The translations under genes were made by a program, and so were the position numbers. Below the pieces are notes generated by a model. That model was not told where the DNA came from. It saw nothing but the letters and a program-made list of their open reading frames with translations, and ran no database searches. A DNA stretch of 24,939 nucleotides from Marinilabiliaceae bacterium (GTDB lineage Bacteria > Bacteroidota > Bacteroidia > Bacteroidales > Marinilabiliaceae). The stretch is taken from the NCBI GenBank assembly GCA_027010905.1, contig JALVBA010000198.1, forward strand, positions 1-24,939, in the 5' to 3' direction. Shown here in pieces: positions 7,252-15,521 of the stretch (positions within the stretch are counted from its first letter, which is position 1; each line of letters starts with the position of its first letter).

Positions 7252-7380
7252 AGTCCTCTATTTTTCAAACACCGGCTTTTAACTAAAGTTCGTCTACCTT
7301 TTTGATACGTCTTTCATTTTTGTCTTGACACCCCGCCATGCGGGACAGGCAAAAAAGTCAAGGCTTATTTACGGAGGACT
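7252..7380. repeat. Nested inverted-repeat element, about 130 bases
   Basis: Outer arms are AGTCCTC (7252-7258) and GAGGACT (7374-7380). Inside are CTTGAC (7324-7329) with GTCAAG (7357-7362), and innermost CCCGC (7332-7336) with GCGGG (7340-7344) around a CAT loop. The last is a GC-rich hairpin that stands out in AT-rich DNA. The layout resembles palindromic intergenic repeats seen in Bacteroidota genomes; whether it is repeated elsewhere in this genome cannot be seen here. Confidence 0.5.
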
Positions 7381-7382
7381 AG

Positions 7383-7523
7383 TTAGGATTTCACTCGAAG
7401 TAGCTTGTCATCACGATTGTACACAGGGTAATCACGCCCCAAAGTATACCCAACCTTTTCTTTCAGAAAGAGATTTCTTGTAACCGGAATTTCAGCATAG
7501 AGAACCTGTTGTTCATTTACACT
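7383..7523 (-). pseudogene. Decayed coding fragment, unknown family
   Basis: On the minus strand a 46-codon frame ends in TAA at 7383-7385 and reads like real protein (segments VLYAEIPVTRNLFLKEKVGY and TLGRDYPVYNRDDKLLRVKS). It is bounded upstream by an in-frame stop and has no ATG. A neighbouring frame just upstream ends with DKYIFKV and would join smoothly if one GT pair in GTGTAAAT were removed, which hints at a frameshift. I do not recognise the family. It could be the 3' end of a lost gene or a chance frame. Confidence 0.35.
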
Positions 7524-7572
7524 TTAAAGATATATTTATCAATGACAAAACACAATTTATCGTAGGGACAAA

Positions 7573-10500
7573 TTACCTACCATTATGCAGGAAGCGATCC
7601 ATCTTTATTAGAAGTTCCTCTTTATCGATAGGTTTAGACACAAACTCATCATAACCGGCATTTAATATCTCATCACCACTCTCAATAAGCTCTTCTGTGG
7701 TTTTAGCAATAATCGGCACTTTAATACCCTGCTCTTTCATTTCCTGAATAAAACTTACTCCATTTACATCAGGCATCTGAATATCCATCAACACCATACT
7801 TATGTCATCTCTTATTCGCAACAGCTCACGAGCCGAGCTCTCTGTACGTGCCGAGATTACTGTAACTCCTGTTTTCTCAAGATATTTACGCAGCTGCAGG
7901 TGGGCACTGCTGTTATCGTCAACCAGAAGCACCATCTTATCAGACCAGACGTACTGTCTATTGGGGTCAATGGTGTGAACCACGGCCACCTTCTCCCTCT
8001 CTCTCTCCTCTTCAACAGGTTTTATCTTCTCCTCTGCTTTCTCAGCCAGCACTAACGGGATAGTGAAGAAGAACTCAGCACCCTCTCCCGACTCCGATAT
8101 AAGGCCAATATTTCCTCCCATGGCATTAACAAGCCTTTTGCAGATAGTTAAGCCTAAACCTGTACCTCCGAATTTTTTTGCTATTGATTCGTCGGCCTGT
8201 CTGAACTGGTCAAATATAAGTTTGTGTTTTTCGTGAACAATGCCAAAACCTGTATCCTTCACGTAGAACCTCACGACATCGCTGTCGATGGTGTAGCCAA
8301 AATCAACAAATCCTTTGTCGGTGAATTTAAGTGCATTACCCAGAAGATTGTTGAAAATCTGAATTAGCCTGTTTTCATCGGCCAGAATATTCAGACTCTT
8401 TTTGTTGCTGGGTATTGAAAGAACAACAGACACACTTTCTCCCTTCTCCGTTTTGGCTCTCTGTTTAAATGTTGTGTACAATGAGTTTAACATTGTGTTT
8501 ATATCAACTTCACCCCTGAGCAGATTCAGTTGACCGCTCTCGATACGTGCCAAGTCAATAATATCATTTATCAGCATCATCAAATTATCAGAGCTTTTAT
8601 TAATAATGTTGATATACTCCTCCTTCTCCTCACGGTCAATCAGATCCTCTTTCAGAAGATTTGCAAATCCCACAATGGCATTGAGTGGAGTTCGTATCTC
8701 ATGGCTCATGTTGGCTAAGAATGCCGATTTAAGTTTATCAGCTGACTCAGCTCTGTCTTTGGCAATCATCAACTCACGTTCAACATTCTTTCTGCCGGTA
8801 AAGTCGCGTCCAACAACCAATACCGAATGAGAGTGGCCTGCCACGTTCGACTCTGGAGTTATGATCCAATCAAAAACGAGGTATCTTCCTTTGTAATGAA
8901 TAACAATCTCGATATTTGTAACAATTCCGTTCTTCAGTACATCATTTACCTTAGGAAGTAGTCCACGCTTAAACTCTTCGGGTATATTTTTAATGTCGAT
9001 AAATGCCTTATCAATAACATCTTCAGACTTGAATCCATAATCTCTTAAAAACGACGAGTTGCAATATGATACTTTGCTGTTTTGTTCTATTCTTAAAATG
9101 TGGTCTCTTGAGTTTTCAGTCAAAGTTCTGAACTTCTCTTCACTCAGTTGTAAGGCGTGCTCATTCTCAATTCGGTTTGTTACATCGTGAAGCGAGAAGT
9201 AGTACTGCTTCTTATTATCCAGAACAACCGAAGTTCCCGACACTTCAAGATGGCGCACTTCACCGTTACTGTTTACCACTTTTATATCGCCCTTAAACTC
9301 ATCCTTCTCATCAATAGTTCTAAAGGCTTTTAGATATTTCCGTTTCTCACTGACATCCTGAAAGATGTTGTCTAAAGGAATGCTCTTAATCTTTTCGGCC
9401 GGGTATCCCACCAAATTCATTCCGGCTCTGTTAACATAGGTAATCTCGTCGGGTGTTTTGCAAATCAGAATACCGTCAATCGTTGTCTCGATAATAGTTT
9501 TTATTCTGTTCTGACTGTCAACGAGCTCTTTCTCTGCCTGCTTAATGTCTGAAATGTCAAGACTAATCATCAAGAAACTATCTCCACTATTATCGAATGA
9601 TGCAGGAGTACCTGTTAACTGAACAGGGATTCTTCTTCCATCTTTAGTAACAATAGGAACTTCCATCTTCCCAAGTCCGGAGGTCTTAATCAACTCGTAA
9701 AACTCCTCATCTTTGCCTGACCCCTCATCCCCCATCTCATACAACACTGAGGGTGATTGTTCTATTAGCTCCTCTTTTAGATATCCGGAACTTCTGATGA
9801 TACGGTCGTTTACAAATGTGATTTTTTGGTCTTTCACAATCATAATCCCAACAGGAGCAGCACTTAGCACATGACTAAGAAATCCCTCTTTCTCTTTCAG
9901 TTGCTCATTAATTTTCAGAATGTTCGCATGATTCCTGCGATTTTCATCGTTAACCTGTCTGCGCTCAAAAGCCCCTGCTAAAATGCCCGAAATAGTCTCA
10001 AGGGCATTGCGCTGAAGAGAGTTCCACTCCCGTTCAGTTTTATAGTCATCAAAGCCGATGAATCCCCAGAAGTGGTATTGTGATTTTATAGGGAAAATTA
10101 TAAGAGAGGATATTTCGTCAGACCGATAGAGCAGACTGTTGGTAATCACACCTCTCTGTCCCGGTATCCCTGATGAGATAAATCCTTTATCGAGTAACAT
10201 ACTATGCCAACCGGGGAGGTCGGTGCTGTAGTTTAAAACAGGATATCCATCTTTCTTGGCTGAGATACCGATATTGCACCACTCCGAGAAGAATGAGCAG
10301 AAACTTGTGTCGGTGGAGTTTTCAAAAACAAAGGCTCTATCGACATTGAAAAAGCTACCCAGGAACTCCAAAGCCTTGTCGTGCTGATTCTGAAGACTTT
10401 CAGAAGTGATAAAGAGGTTGGAGATACTCAATAGCAGCTCTTGCAGCTGAACATTTGCTTTAATGTCGGTTTGAGCGTTTATATTTTCTATTGCATTACT

Positions 10501-11100
10501 TATCAGCTGAGATGTAACTCTCAAGATATTTACCTCGAAAGGTATCCATTCGCGTTCGAAACTACACTCGTCAAACCCAATGAACCCCCAAAACTCACCA
10601 TTGACCCATAGGGGGAAAGCCAAAACAGATTGTGTCTCCTGTGCTTCCAACATTTCCCAGCAGGTATCTGGTAGTTGCTCTCTAACATCTGAAACCACTA
10701 TTGAACCTTTCTCAATAAGAATCTTTTTCCAGTAGGGATAGTCAGTGTAATCGATGTCTCCAAGGCTTTTTCTTTCGGTAGTAATACCCTGGTTAACCCA
10801 CTCGTACCTGCTCCGGCACTTTCTGTTATTCTCAAAATTCTCAAAGATGTAAACTCTGCTTACATCAATAAATTCGCCTAACTTGTTTAGTACTTTAGCC
10901 AACTTTTCGTCCAAAGGCTTGTCGGCCATTAAAATTGATGAAATCTGAATAGGAAGAAAATCGATGCTTTGGTCAGGCTGTTCGTCACTGCTTCCAGCCC
11001 GCATCATCCCCATTGCGCTTTTCGACACACGTTTAATCATACGCTTCAAGCGCTCATTTTCCAATAGTACCTGTTCAGTATTCTTATCTTGGTCTGTCAA
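7573..11100 (-). CDS. Hybrid sensor histidine kinase/response regulator (GAF-GAF-PAS-PAS-PAS-HisKA-HATPase-REC)
   Basis: A 1175-aa cytoplasmic signalling protein with no membrane segment. Two tandem GAF domains (about 60-205 and 220-380) share the motif FWGFIGFD and arose by duplication. Three PAS domains follow (about 405-525, 530-650, 655-780). The kinase core has the H-box MSHEIRTPLN with His800, then an HATPase with the N-box NLLGNALKF and glycine boxes KDTGFGI and FGGTGLGL. The C-terminal receiver (about 1053-1172) has VDD, the phospho-acceptor in LMDIQMPD (Asp1106) and the SKP lysine. No DNA-binding domain is present, so phosphate must pass to a separate partner, which is not in this window. 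The frame opens with TTG at 11100, with a stop just before it; an ATG at 11040 would remove 20 residues of coiled-coil-like sequence, so the start is uncertain. The signal is unknown. Confidence 0.95.
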   Translation of the reverse strand: MTDQDKNTEQVLLENERLKRMIKRVSKSAMGMMRAGSSDEQPDQSIDFLPIQISSILMADKPLDEKLAKVLNKLGEFIDVSRVYIFENFENNRKCRSRYEWVNQGITTERKSLGDIDYTDYPYWKKILIEKGSIVVSDVREQLPDTCWEMLEAQETQSVLAFPLWVNGEFWGFIGFDECSFEREWIPFEVNILRVTSQLISNAIENINAQTDIKANVQLQELLLSISNLFITSESLQNQHDKALEFLGSFFNVDRAFVFENSTDTSFCSFFSEWCNIGISAKKDGYPVLNYSTDLPGWHSMLLDKGFISSGIPGQRGVITNSLLYRSDEISSLIIFPIKSQYHFWGFIGFDDYKTEREWNSLQRNALETISGILAGAFERRQVNDENRRNHANILKINEQLKEKEGFLSHVLSAAPVGIMIVKDQKITFVNDRIIRSSGYLKEELIEQSPSVLYEMGDEGSGKDEEFYELIKTSGLGKMEVPIVTKDGRRIPVQLTGTPASFDNSGDSFLMISLDISDIKQAEKELVDSQNRIKTIIETTIDGILICKTPDEITYVNRAGMNLVGYPAEKIKSIPLDNIFQDVSEKRKYLKAFRTIDEKDEFKGDIKVVNSNGEVRHLEVSGTSVVLDNKKQYYFSLHDVTNRIENEHALQLSEEKFRTLTENSRDHILRIEQNSKVSYCNSSFLRDYGFKSEDVIDKAFIDIKNIPEEFKRGLLPKVNDVLKNGIVTNIEIVIHYKGRYLVFDWIITPESNVAGHSHSVLVVGRDFTGRKNVERELMIAKDRAESADKLKSAFLANMSHEIRTPLNAIVGFANLLKEDLIDREEKEEYINIINKSSDNLMMLINDIIDLARIESGQLNLLRGEVDINTMLNSLYTTFKQRAKTEKGESVSVVLSIPSNKKSLNILADENRLIQIFNNLLGNALKFTDKGFVDFGYTIDSDVVRFYVKDTGFGIVHEKHKLIFDQFRQADESIAKKFGGTGLGLTICKRLVNAMGGNIGLISESGEGAEFFFTIPLVLAEKAEEKIKPVEEEREREKVAVVHTIDPNRQYVWSDKMVLLVDDNSSAHLQLRKYLEKTGVTVISARTESSARELLRIRDDISMVLMDIQMPDVNGVSFIQEMKEQGIKVPIIAKTTEELIESGDEILNAGYDEFVSKPIDKEELLIKMDRFLHNGR

Positions 11101-11188
11101 TTAAGTAACAATTATTAGTGAGTACGAGAAAACTCTGTTTTTCCAATGAGCAATATATATAATCAAGTTTGAGCTGCAAAGAAGCAGC

Positions 11189-11225
11189 GTTGATAAATAT
11201 CAAAAGTTATCACCATTTTATCAAC
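11189..11225. repeat. Inverted repeat GTTGATAAA / TTTATCAAC
   Basis: Perfect 9-base arms with a 19-base loop that itself holds another TTATCA. It lies about 90 bases upstream of the kinase start and could be a regulator site for either divergent gene. No binder can be named. Confidence 0.45.
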
Positions 11226-11441
11226 AGGCTCTATCTCCTTCATAAAGCAATGACTCAGTTAGTTATGTGATGTGGCACTGCTATTGGAGGTTAGTGAGGT
11301 CAAAAAACTTTCATAAAAAGCGTTATAAAGATCTGTTATCAATGCAACTTAATTAAATGAGATAGGTTACTCACATCATTTAACAACCATTTTATTTGAA
11401 GAATTCCATCGAAAATTGATAAAATAAATATTCAGTGTACC

Positions 11442-11471
11442 TTGTGAAGTGTGCTTATTTTCTTATTTTTG
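11442..11471 (+). promoter_or_regulatory. Predicted promoter of purH and the mre operon
   Basis: TTG at 11442-11444, a 19-base spacer, then TATTTTTG at 11464-11471, a full match to TAnnTTTG. The predicted start is roughly 18 bases before the purH ATG, and because mreB begins 14 bases after purH it may drive the cell-shape genes too. Confidence 0.65.
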
Positions 11472-11495
11472 CGACAATGATTTAAGGGTATATAA

Positions 11496-13082
11496 ATGAA
11501 TAACTTGAAAAAAATAAAAAGCGCACTAATTTCTGTTTATCACAAAGACGGATTAAACGCAATTGTAGAAACACTGAATAGCTTAGGTGTTAAGATTTAT
11601 TCAACAGGTGGTACTCAATCTTCCATCGAAGGTTTGGGAGTAGACGTTTCTCCTGTTGAAGGTTTAACGGGATACCCTTCCATTTTGGGAGGCCGGGTAA
11701 AAACCCTTCACCCGAAAGTGTTTGGAGGAATATTAGCTCGTCGCGATAACGAGGGTGACATCAGTCAGTTGAAGGAGTACGACATTCCGAAGTTAGACCT
11801 AATTATCGTAGACCTCTATCCATTTGAAGATACCGTTGCCTCAGGCGCATCAAATCAGGATATAATAGAAAAAATTGATATTGGAGGAATCTCTCTGATT
11901 CGTGCAGCTGCAAAAAATTATAAGGATGTAGTTATTGTAGCTTCAAAAAATCAGTATGCCGACCTTCAAATACTGCTTACCGAAAAGGGGGGTGAATCAA
12001 CCATTGAAAATCGCAGAACATTTGCCAAAGATGCATTTGCTGTTTCATCTCATTATGATGCTGCTATCTTTAACTATTTTAACGAGGATGAGGATACTGA
12101 GCGAATAAGCCTTAATAATGGCCACGTTCTTCGTTATGGCGAGAATCCTCATCAGGATGCAACATTTTTCAAATTTAACAACACAAAACAGGGGGCTGCT
12201 TTAGCTAATGCTAAAATCCTTCAGGGTAAAGCCCTTTCATATAATAATCTTTTGGATGCCGATGCTTCATGGAAGGCGGCAAGTGATGCGTATAATTCAG
12301 TAACTCACATCGAAAGCAGAGTGGCAGTTGCGGTTGTAAAGCATCTTAATCCGTGCGGGCTGGCGGTAAGTGATAATATCATGAACTCTCTTGAACTTGC
12401 CTGGGAGGGCGATCCCATAAGTGCTTTTGGTAGTATCATCACATTCACCGAAACTGTTACAGCAGAGGTGGCATTGTGGCTTGCTAAGCGTTTTATCGAG
12501 ATTGTTATTGCACCGGCATTCACACCAGAGGCACTGGAGCTTTTCAGCAAGAAGAAGAACTTACGTCTACTCGAAACACCAATTAAAGAGGGTGTGACGG
12601 GAGAGAAACTTTATAGGTCAATAAGTGGAGGGATGTTAGTTCAGGACGAAGATGAGGGAGATGACAGGGGGTTCAGAAATGTTACACAGAAGCAGTTTGC
12701 AGGAACAAAGATGAATCTTGCCAGCTTTGGGGTTACAGCATGTAAATATCTAAAGAGTAATGCCATTGCTCTAGTAACTGAAAATAGTGACGGCTCATTC
12801 TGGTTAACAGGTGCAGGTATGGGGCAACCCAACAGGCTGGACAGTCTTCGTCAGTTAACAATTCCGCGTTTTAATATGAAAGAGGGAATTGATATTTCTG
12901 AATCAGTACTGATATCAGATGCCTTTTTTCCATTTAGAGACAGCATTGAAGCAGCGAACGAATTTGGTGTTAAATATATTGTAGAGCCAGGAGGCAGTAT
13001 TCGTGATGAGGAGGTAATTGAAGCTTGTAATGAGTTTGATATTGCCATGGTTTTTACAGGCACACGTCATTTTAAACATTAA
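11496..13082 (+). CDS. purH: Bifunctional AICAR formyltransferase/IMP cyclohydrolase
   Basis: The 528-aa enzyme catalyses the last two steps of de novo purine synthesis: formylation of AICAR with 10-formyl-THF and ring closure to IMP. The N-terminal cyclohydrolase domain (about 1-200) has ALISVYHKDGL, STGGTQ and the block GGRVKTLHPKVFGGIL. The C-terminal transformylase has LRYGENPHQ (about 208-216), the catalytic KHLNPCG segment, AFGSII and the ending PGGSIRDEEVIEA. Length is near the family norm (510-530 aa). It starts the purH-mreB-mreC-mreD-mrdA-rodA string, a Bacteroidota arrangement that couples a purine gene to the elongasome by position; whether expression is truly joint is unknown. 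Confidence 0.98.
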   Translation: MNNLKKIKSALISVYHKDGLNAIVETLNSLGVKIYSTGGTQSSIEGLGVDVSPVEGLTGYPSILGGRVKTLHPKVFGGILARRDNEGDISQLKEYDIPKLDLIIVDLYPFEDTVASGASNQDIIEKIDIGGISLIRAAAKNYKDVVIVASKNQYADLQILLTEKGGESTIENRRTFAKDAFAVSSHYDAAIFNYFNEDEDTERISLNNGHVLRYGENPHQDATFFKFNNTKQGAALANAKILQGKALSYNNLLDADASWKAASDAYNSVTHIESRVAVAVVKHLNPCGLAVSDNIMNSLELAWEGDPISAFGSIITFTETVTAEVALWLAKRFIEIVIAPAFTPEALELFSKKKNLRLLETPIKEGVTGEKLYRSISGGMLVQDEDEGDDRGFRNVTQKQFAGTKMNLASFGVTACKYLKSNAIALVTENSDGSFWLTGAGMGQPNRLDSLRQLTIPRFNMKEGIDISESVLISDAFFPFRDSIEAANEFGVKYIVEPGGSIRDEEVIEACNEFDIAMVFTGTRHFKH

Positions 13083-13096
13083 TAAAAAAAGAAAGA

Positions 13097-14122
13097 ATGG
13101 GCTTATTTTCATTTTTAACACAAGAGATTGCCATCGATTTAGGTACGGCAAATACCATCATAATACACAACGACCGTATTGTTGTGGATGAACCGTCAAT
13201 AGTTGCTCTCGACCGTCATAGCGAGAAGCTTGTGGCCATTGGAGAGAGAGCACGTCAGATGCACGGTAAAACACACGACCGAATTTACACTATTCGTCCG
13301 TTGCGTGACGGTGTAATAGCTGACTTTAACGCAGCGGAACAGATGATTCGCGGGATGATTAAGATGATAAACCATAAATCGAAGCTATTTACTCCTTCAC
13401 TTACTATGGTTATCTGTATCCCCTCGGGAAGTACTGAGGTGGAGATAAGGGCTGTAAGAGACTCATCGGAACATGCCGGTGGTCGTGAGGTTTACATGAT
13501 ATATGAGCCTATGGCTGCTGCTCTCGGTATAGGTCTGGATGTTGAGAAGCCCGAAGGAAACATGATTGTTGACATAGGAGGAGGAACAACAGAGATTGCG
13601 GTTGTATCACTTGGAGGTATCGTAACCAACAAATCAATCAGGATTGCGGGTGATGACCTTACAGCTGATATTACCGAATATATGCGTCGCCAGCACAATA
13701 TTAAGGTTGGTGAGCGAACAGCTGAGGAGATTAAGCTGCATGTTGGCTCAGCCCTGTCTGAACTGGAAGAGCCGCCGGCTGATTACATTGTTCAGGGACC
13801 AAATCAGATGACTGCCCTGCCAATAGAGGTACCTGTTTCGTATCAGGAAATCTCCCACTGTCTGGAGAAATCAATTTCTAAAATTGAAACAGCTATTCTC
13901 TCAGCTCTTGAACAGACACCTCCTGAGCTATATTCTGATATTGTAACAAACGGTATATACCTTGCCGGTGGTGGTGCACTGCTTAGAGGGTTAGACAAGA
14001 GGTTAACCGAAAAAATAAATATTCCGTTCCACATTGCAGAAGACCCTCTACACGCTGTAGCTCGCGGAACAGGTATTGCACTGAAGAACAGACACCGGAA
14101 GCTGCCTTATCTGAAAAGATAA
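13097..14122 (+). CDS. mreB: Rod shape-determining protein MreB (bacterial actin)
   Basis: The 341-aa protein forms membrane-attached filaments that steer the peptidoglycan elongation machinery. It shows the actin-fold phosphate and adenosine motifs: IAIDLGTANT at the N-terminus (phosphate 1), the MVDIGGGTTEIAV-like segment with VDIGGGTTEIAVV (phosphate 2), EPMAAALG and the C-terminal LAGGGALLRGL (adenosine motif). The opening GLFSFLTQEIAID fits a short membrane-touching N-terminus. Length is normal. It lies 14 bases behind purH and 61 bases before mreC, a gap filled mainly by a perfect palindrome that could tune the MreB:MreC ratio. Secure call. Confidence 0.98.
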   Translation: MGLFSFLTQEIAIDLGTANTIIIHNDRIVVDEPSIVALDRHSEKLVAIGERARQMHGKTHDRIYTIRPLRDGVIADFNAAEQMIRGMIKMINHKSKLFTPSLTMVICIPSGSTEVEIRAVRDSSEHAGGREVYMIYEPMAAALGIGLDVEKPEGNMIVDIGGGTTEIAVVSLGGIVTNKSIRIAGDDLTADITEYMRRQHNIKVGERTAEEIKLHVGSALSELEEPPADYIVQGPNQMTALPIEVPVSYQEISHCLEKSISKIETAILSALEQTPPELYSDIVTNGIYLAGGGALLRGLDKRLTEKINIPFHIAEDPLHAVARGTGIALKNRHRKLPYLKR

Positions 14123-14129
14123 TCACTAC

Positions 14130-14159
14130 TACAAAACCACTTGTACAAGTGGTTTTGTA
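14130..14159. terminator. Perfect 30-base palindrome between mreB and mreC, candidate attenuator or terminator
   Basis: The sequence from TACAAAACCACTTG to CAAGTGGTTTTGTA is fully self-complementary (centre GTAC) and begins 8 bases after the mreB stop. As RNA it forms a stem of 13 base pairs with a 4-base loop. The A-run before and T-run after the CCACTTG core resemble a bidirectional intrinsic terminator, but the U-run is only four long and genes of the same operon continue beyond, so partial termination or an RNA-processing or stability element is more likely than a full stop. No fresh promoter is obvious before mreC. Confidence 0.55.
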
Positions 14160-14183
14160 CATTAACGAAACGACTTAAATGAT

Positions 14184-15008
14184 ATGAGGAATTTTTTCCA
14201 TTTCATAATAAGAAATCATTTTATTCTTCTCTTCCTTTTGTTAGAGATAGTTTCGTTTTATATGGTTGTTAACTACAATAGCTACCAAAGGGCTTCGTGG
14301 ATATCATCATCAAATAGTGTTTCGGGAGGGGTGTATCGTAGCTTTAGCGATGCAACACAATACCTGCAACTTAAACAGATAAACGAGGAGCTGGCTAAAG
14401 AGAATACCTATTTACGAAGTCAGCTACCCTCTTCTTTTAAAGATTCAAAAGACTATTTTAGTCTAGTGTACGACTCACTTAATAAAAGACAGTACACCTA
14501 CCGCACAGCTAAAGTGATAAATAATTCAGTTAACAAACACTTTAACTACATCACCCTCAATAAAGGATCTAACAACGGGATTGTAAAGGAGATGGGTGTG
14601 ATCTCTGCCAAAGGAGTTGTTGGCATTGTGAAAGATGTCTCAGACCACTACTCGTCAGTTATTACGATTTTGAATACCCGCTTGCTAATCTCTGGAAAGC
14701 TGAAAGAGAGTGGTTTTTTTGGTGCTTTAGGATGGGATGGAAACGACTATAGGTATGTATGGCTAAATGAGATTCCTATTCATGCCCATGTTGTTGTAGG
14801 AGACCTTGTGGTAACGAGTGGGTTCTCTTCAATATTTCCTGAAGGAATTCTGATAGGCTCAGTTGAGGTTGTGGAGAGAGATAAGGGTGAGAGTTTTTAT
14901 CGGATAAAAGTAAAGCTAAGTGTTGATTTCAAAGACCTCTCCTATGTTGAGGTGATGAGTAATAAAATGAAAGAGGAACAGTTAAATTTAGAGAACAGTA
15001 ATGATTAA
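14184..15008 (+). CDS. mreC: Rod shape-determining protein MreC
   Basis: The 274-aa protein is the periplasmic scaffold of the elongasome that activates PBP2-RodA. It has a short cytoplasmic start, one membrane helix (about 10-30, HFILLFLLLEIVSFYMVV), a coiled coil (about 60-85, with LKQINEELAKENTYLRSQL), and the beta domain typical of MreC: YITLNKGSNNGIVKEMGVI, AKGVVGIVKDVSDHYSSVI and DLVVTSGFSSIFPEGI near the end. Length agrees with Bacteroidota MreC proteins. It overlaps mreD by 8 bases. Confidence 0.96.
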   Translation: MRNFFHFIIRNHFILLFLLLEIVSFYMVVNYNSYQRASWISSSNSVSGGVYRSFSDATQYLQLKQINEELAKENTYLRSQLPSSFKDSKDYFSLVYDSLNKRQYTYRTAKVINNSVNKHFNYITLNKGSNNGIVKEMGVISAKGVVGIVKDVSDHYSSVITILNTRLLISGKLKESGFFGALGWDGNDYRYVWLNEIPIHAHVVVGDLVVTSGFSSIFPEGILIGSVEVVERDKGESFYRIKVKLSVDFKDLSYVEVMSNKMKEEQLNLENSND

Positions 15009-15519
15009 CAGGCTACCGGGATACATATTGAGTTTCTTTGTTCTTGTTCTGCTGCAAGTGCTGGTGTTTAACAACATTCAGTTCAGTGGATATGTAAATC
15101 CATACGTCTATATTCTGTTTATCTTTATACTTCCGTTTGAAACACCGGGATACCTGCTTCTGTTTATCGCATTTCTTCTAGGGCTGACAATTGATTTGTT
15201 CAGTAATACACCGGGAATGCATACTTTTGCTACTGTTTTTATTGCATTTGTTCGCCCCTCTCTTCTGCGTGCTATCTCGCCAAGAGATGATTACCAGCCG
15301 GGCTCGTCGCCAACAATACATGATTATGGTTTTGTGTGGTATCTGAAATATACTGTAGTGCTGATACTTGTTCATCACACACTACTTTTCTTTATTGAGG
15401 TTTACGACTTCATATACTTTTTTTCAACTATGTGGAGAATTGTTGCCAGTAGCTTATTTACATTAATTTTCGTTTTTATAGCACAGCTTTTTGTGTTTAA
15501 AAAAGATAAAAGCAGATAA
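15001..15519 (+). CDS. mreD: Rod shape-determining protein MreD
   Basis: A small hydrophobic protein (172 aa) with about five membrane helices: YILSFFVLVLLQVLVF, YVYILFIFILPF, LLLFIAFLLGLTIDLF, a stretch around VVLILVHHTLLFF and the last IVASSLFTLIFVFIAQLF. The segment GLTIDLFSNTPGMHTFATV corresponds to the conserved part of MreD. It is part of the elongasome inner-membrane complex. The start overlaps mreC and the stop lies 2 bases before mrdA, so translation is coupled on both sides. Sequence alone is poorly conserved in this family, but the position makes the call firm. Confidence 0.93.
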   Translation: MINRLPGYILSFFVLVLLQVLVFNNIQFSGYVNPYVYILFIFILPFETPGYLLLFIAFLLGLTIDLFSNTPGMHTFATVFIAFVRPSLLRAISPRDDYQPGSSPTIHDYGFVWYLKYTVVLILVHHTLLFFIEVYDFIYFFSTMWRIVASSLFTLIFVFIAQLFVFKKDKSR

Positions 15520-15521
15520 CT

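Larger units (their letters stand above)
7197..7572. other. Gene-poor gap between padR upstream region and the hybrid kinase
   Basis: No intact gene is seen. The gap holds a nested inverted-repeat element (7252-7380), a 46-codon fragment without a start codon (7383-7523), and an 18-base stretch (7235-7252) matching the flank of the transposase remnant at 23388-23405 in 16 of 18 positions. It looks like a scar of past insertions. Confidence 0.6.
11101..11495. other. Intergenic region between divergent kinase and purH
   Basis: No gene is seen in these 395 AT-rich bases. They contain the purH promoter (11442-11471) and an inverted repeat with 9-base arms GTTGATAAA (11189-11197) and TTTATCAAC (11217-11225). 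Several TTATCA-type motifs occur at about 11191-11226 and 11338. No clear kinase promoter was found. Confidence 0.6.

Noticed and set aside
7324..7362. GC-rich hairpin as a plain transcription terminator
   Set aside because: No T-run follows the GC-rich stem directly in either direction, and it lies within a larger nested repeat that better explains it.
7201..7572. CRISPR array or tRNA in the repeat-bearing gap
   Set aside because: The repeats are inverted and nested, not direct and regularly spaced, and no cloverleaf-like structure was seen.
11191..11226. DnaA-box-like TTATCAACA motifs as a sign of a replication origin
   Set aside because: The boxes are imperfect, and dnaA, dnaN, gidA or similar origin neighbours are absent; the motifs are simple in AT-rich DNA.
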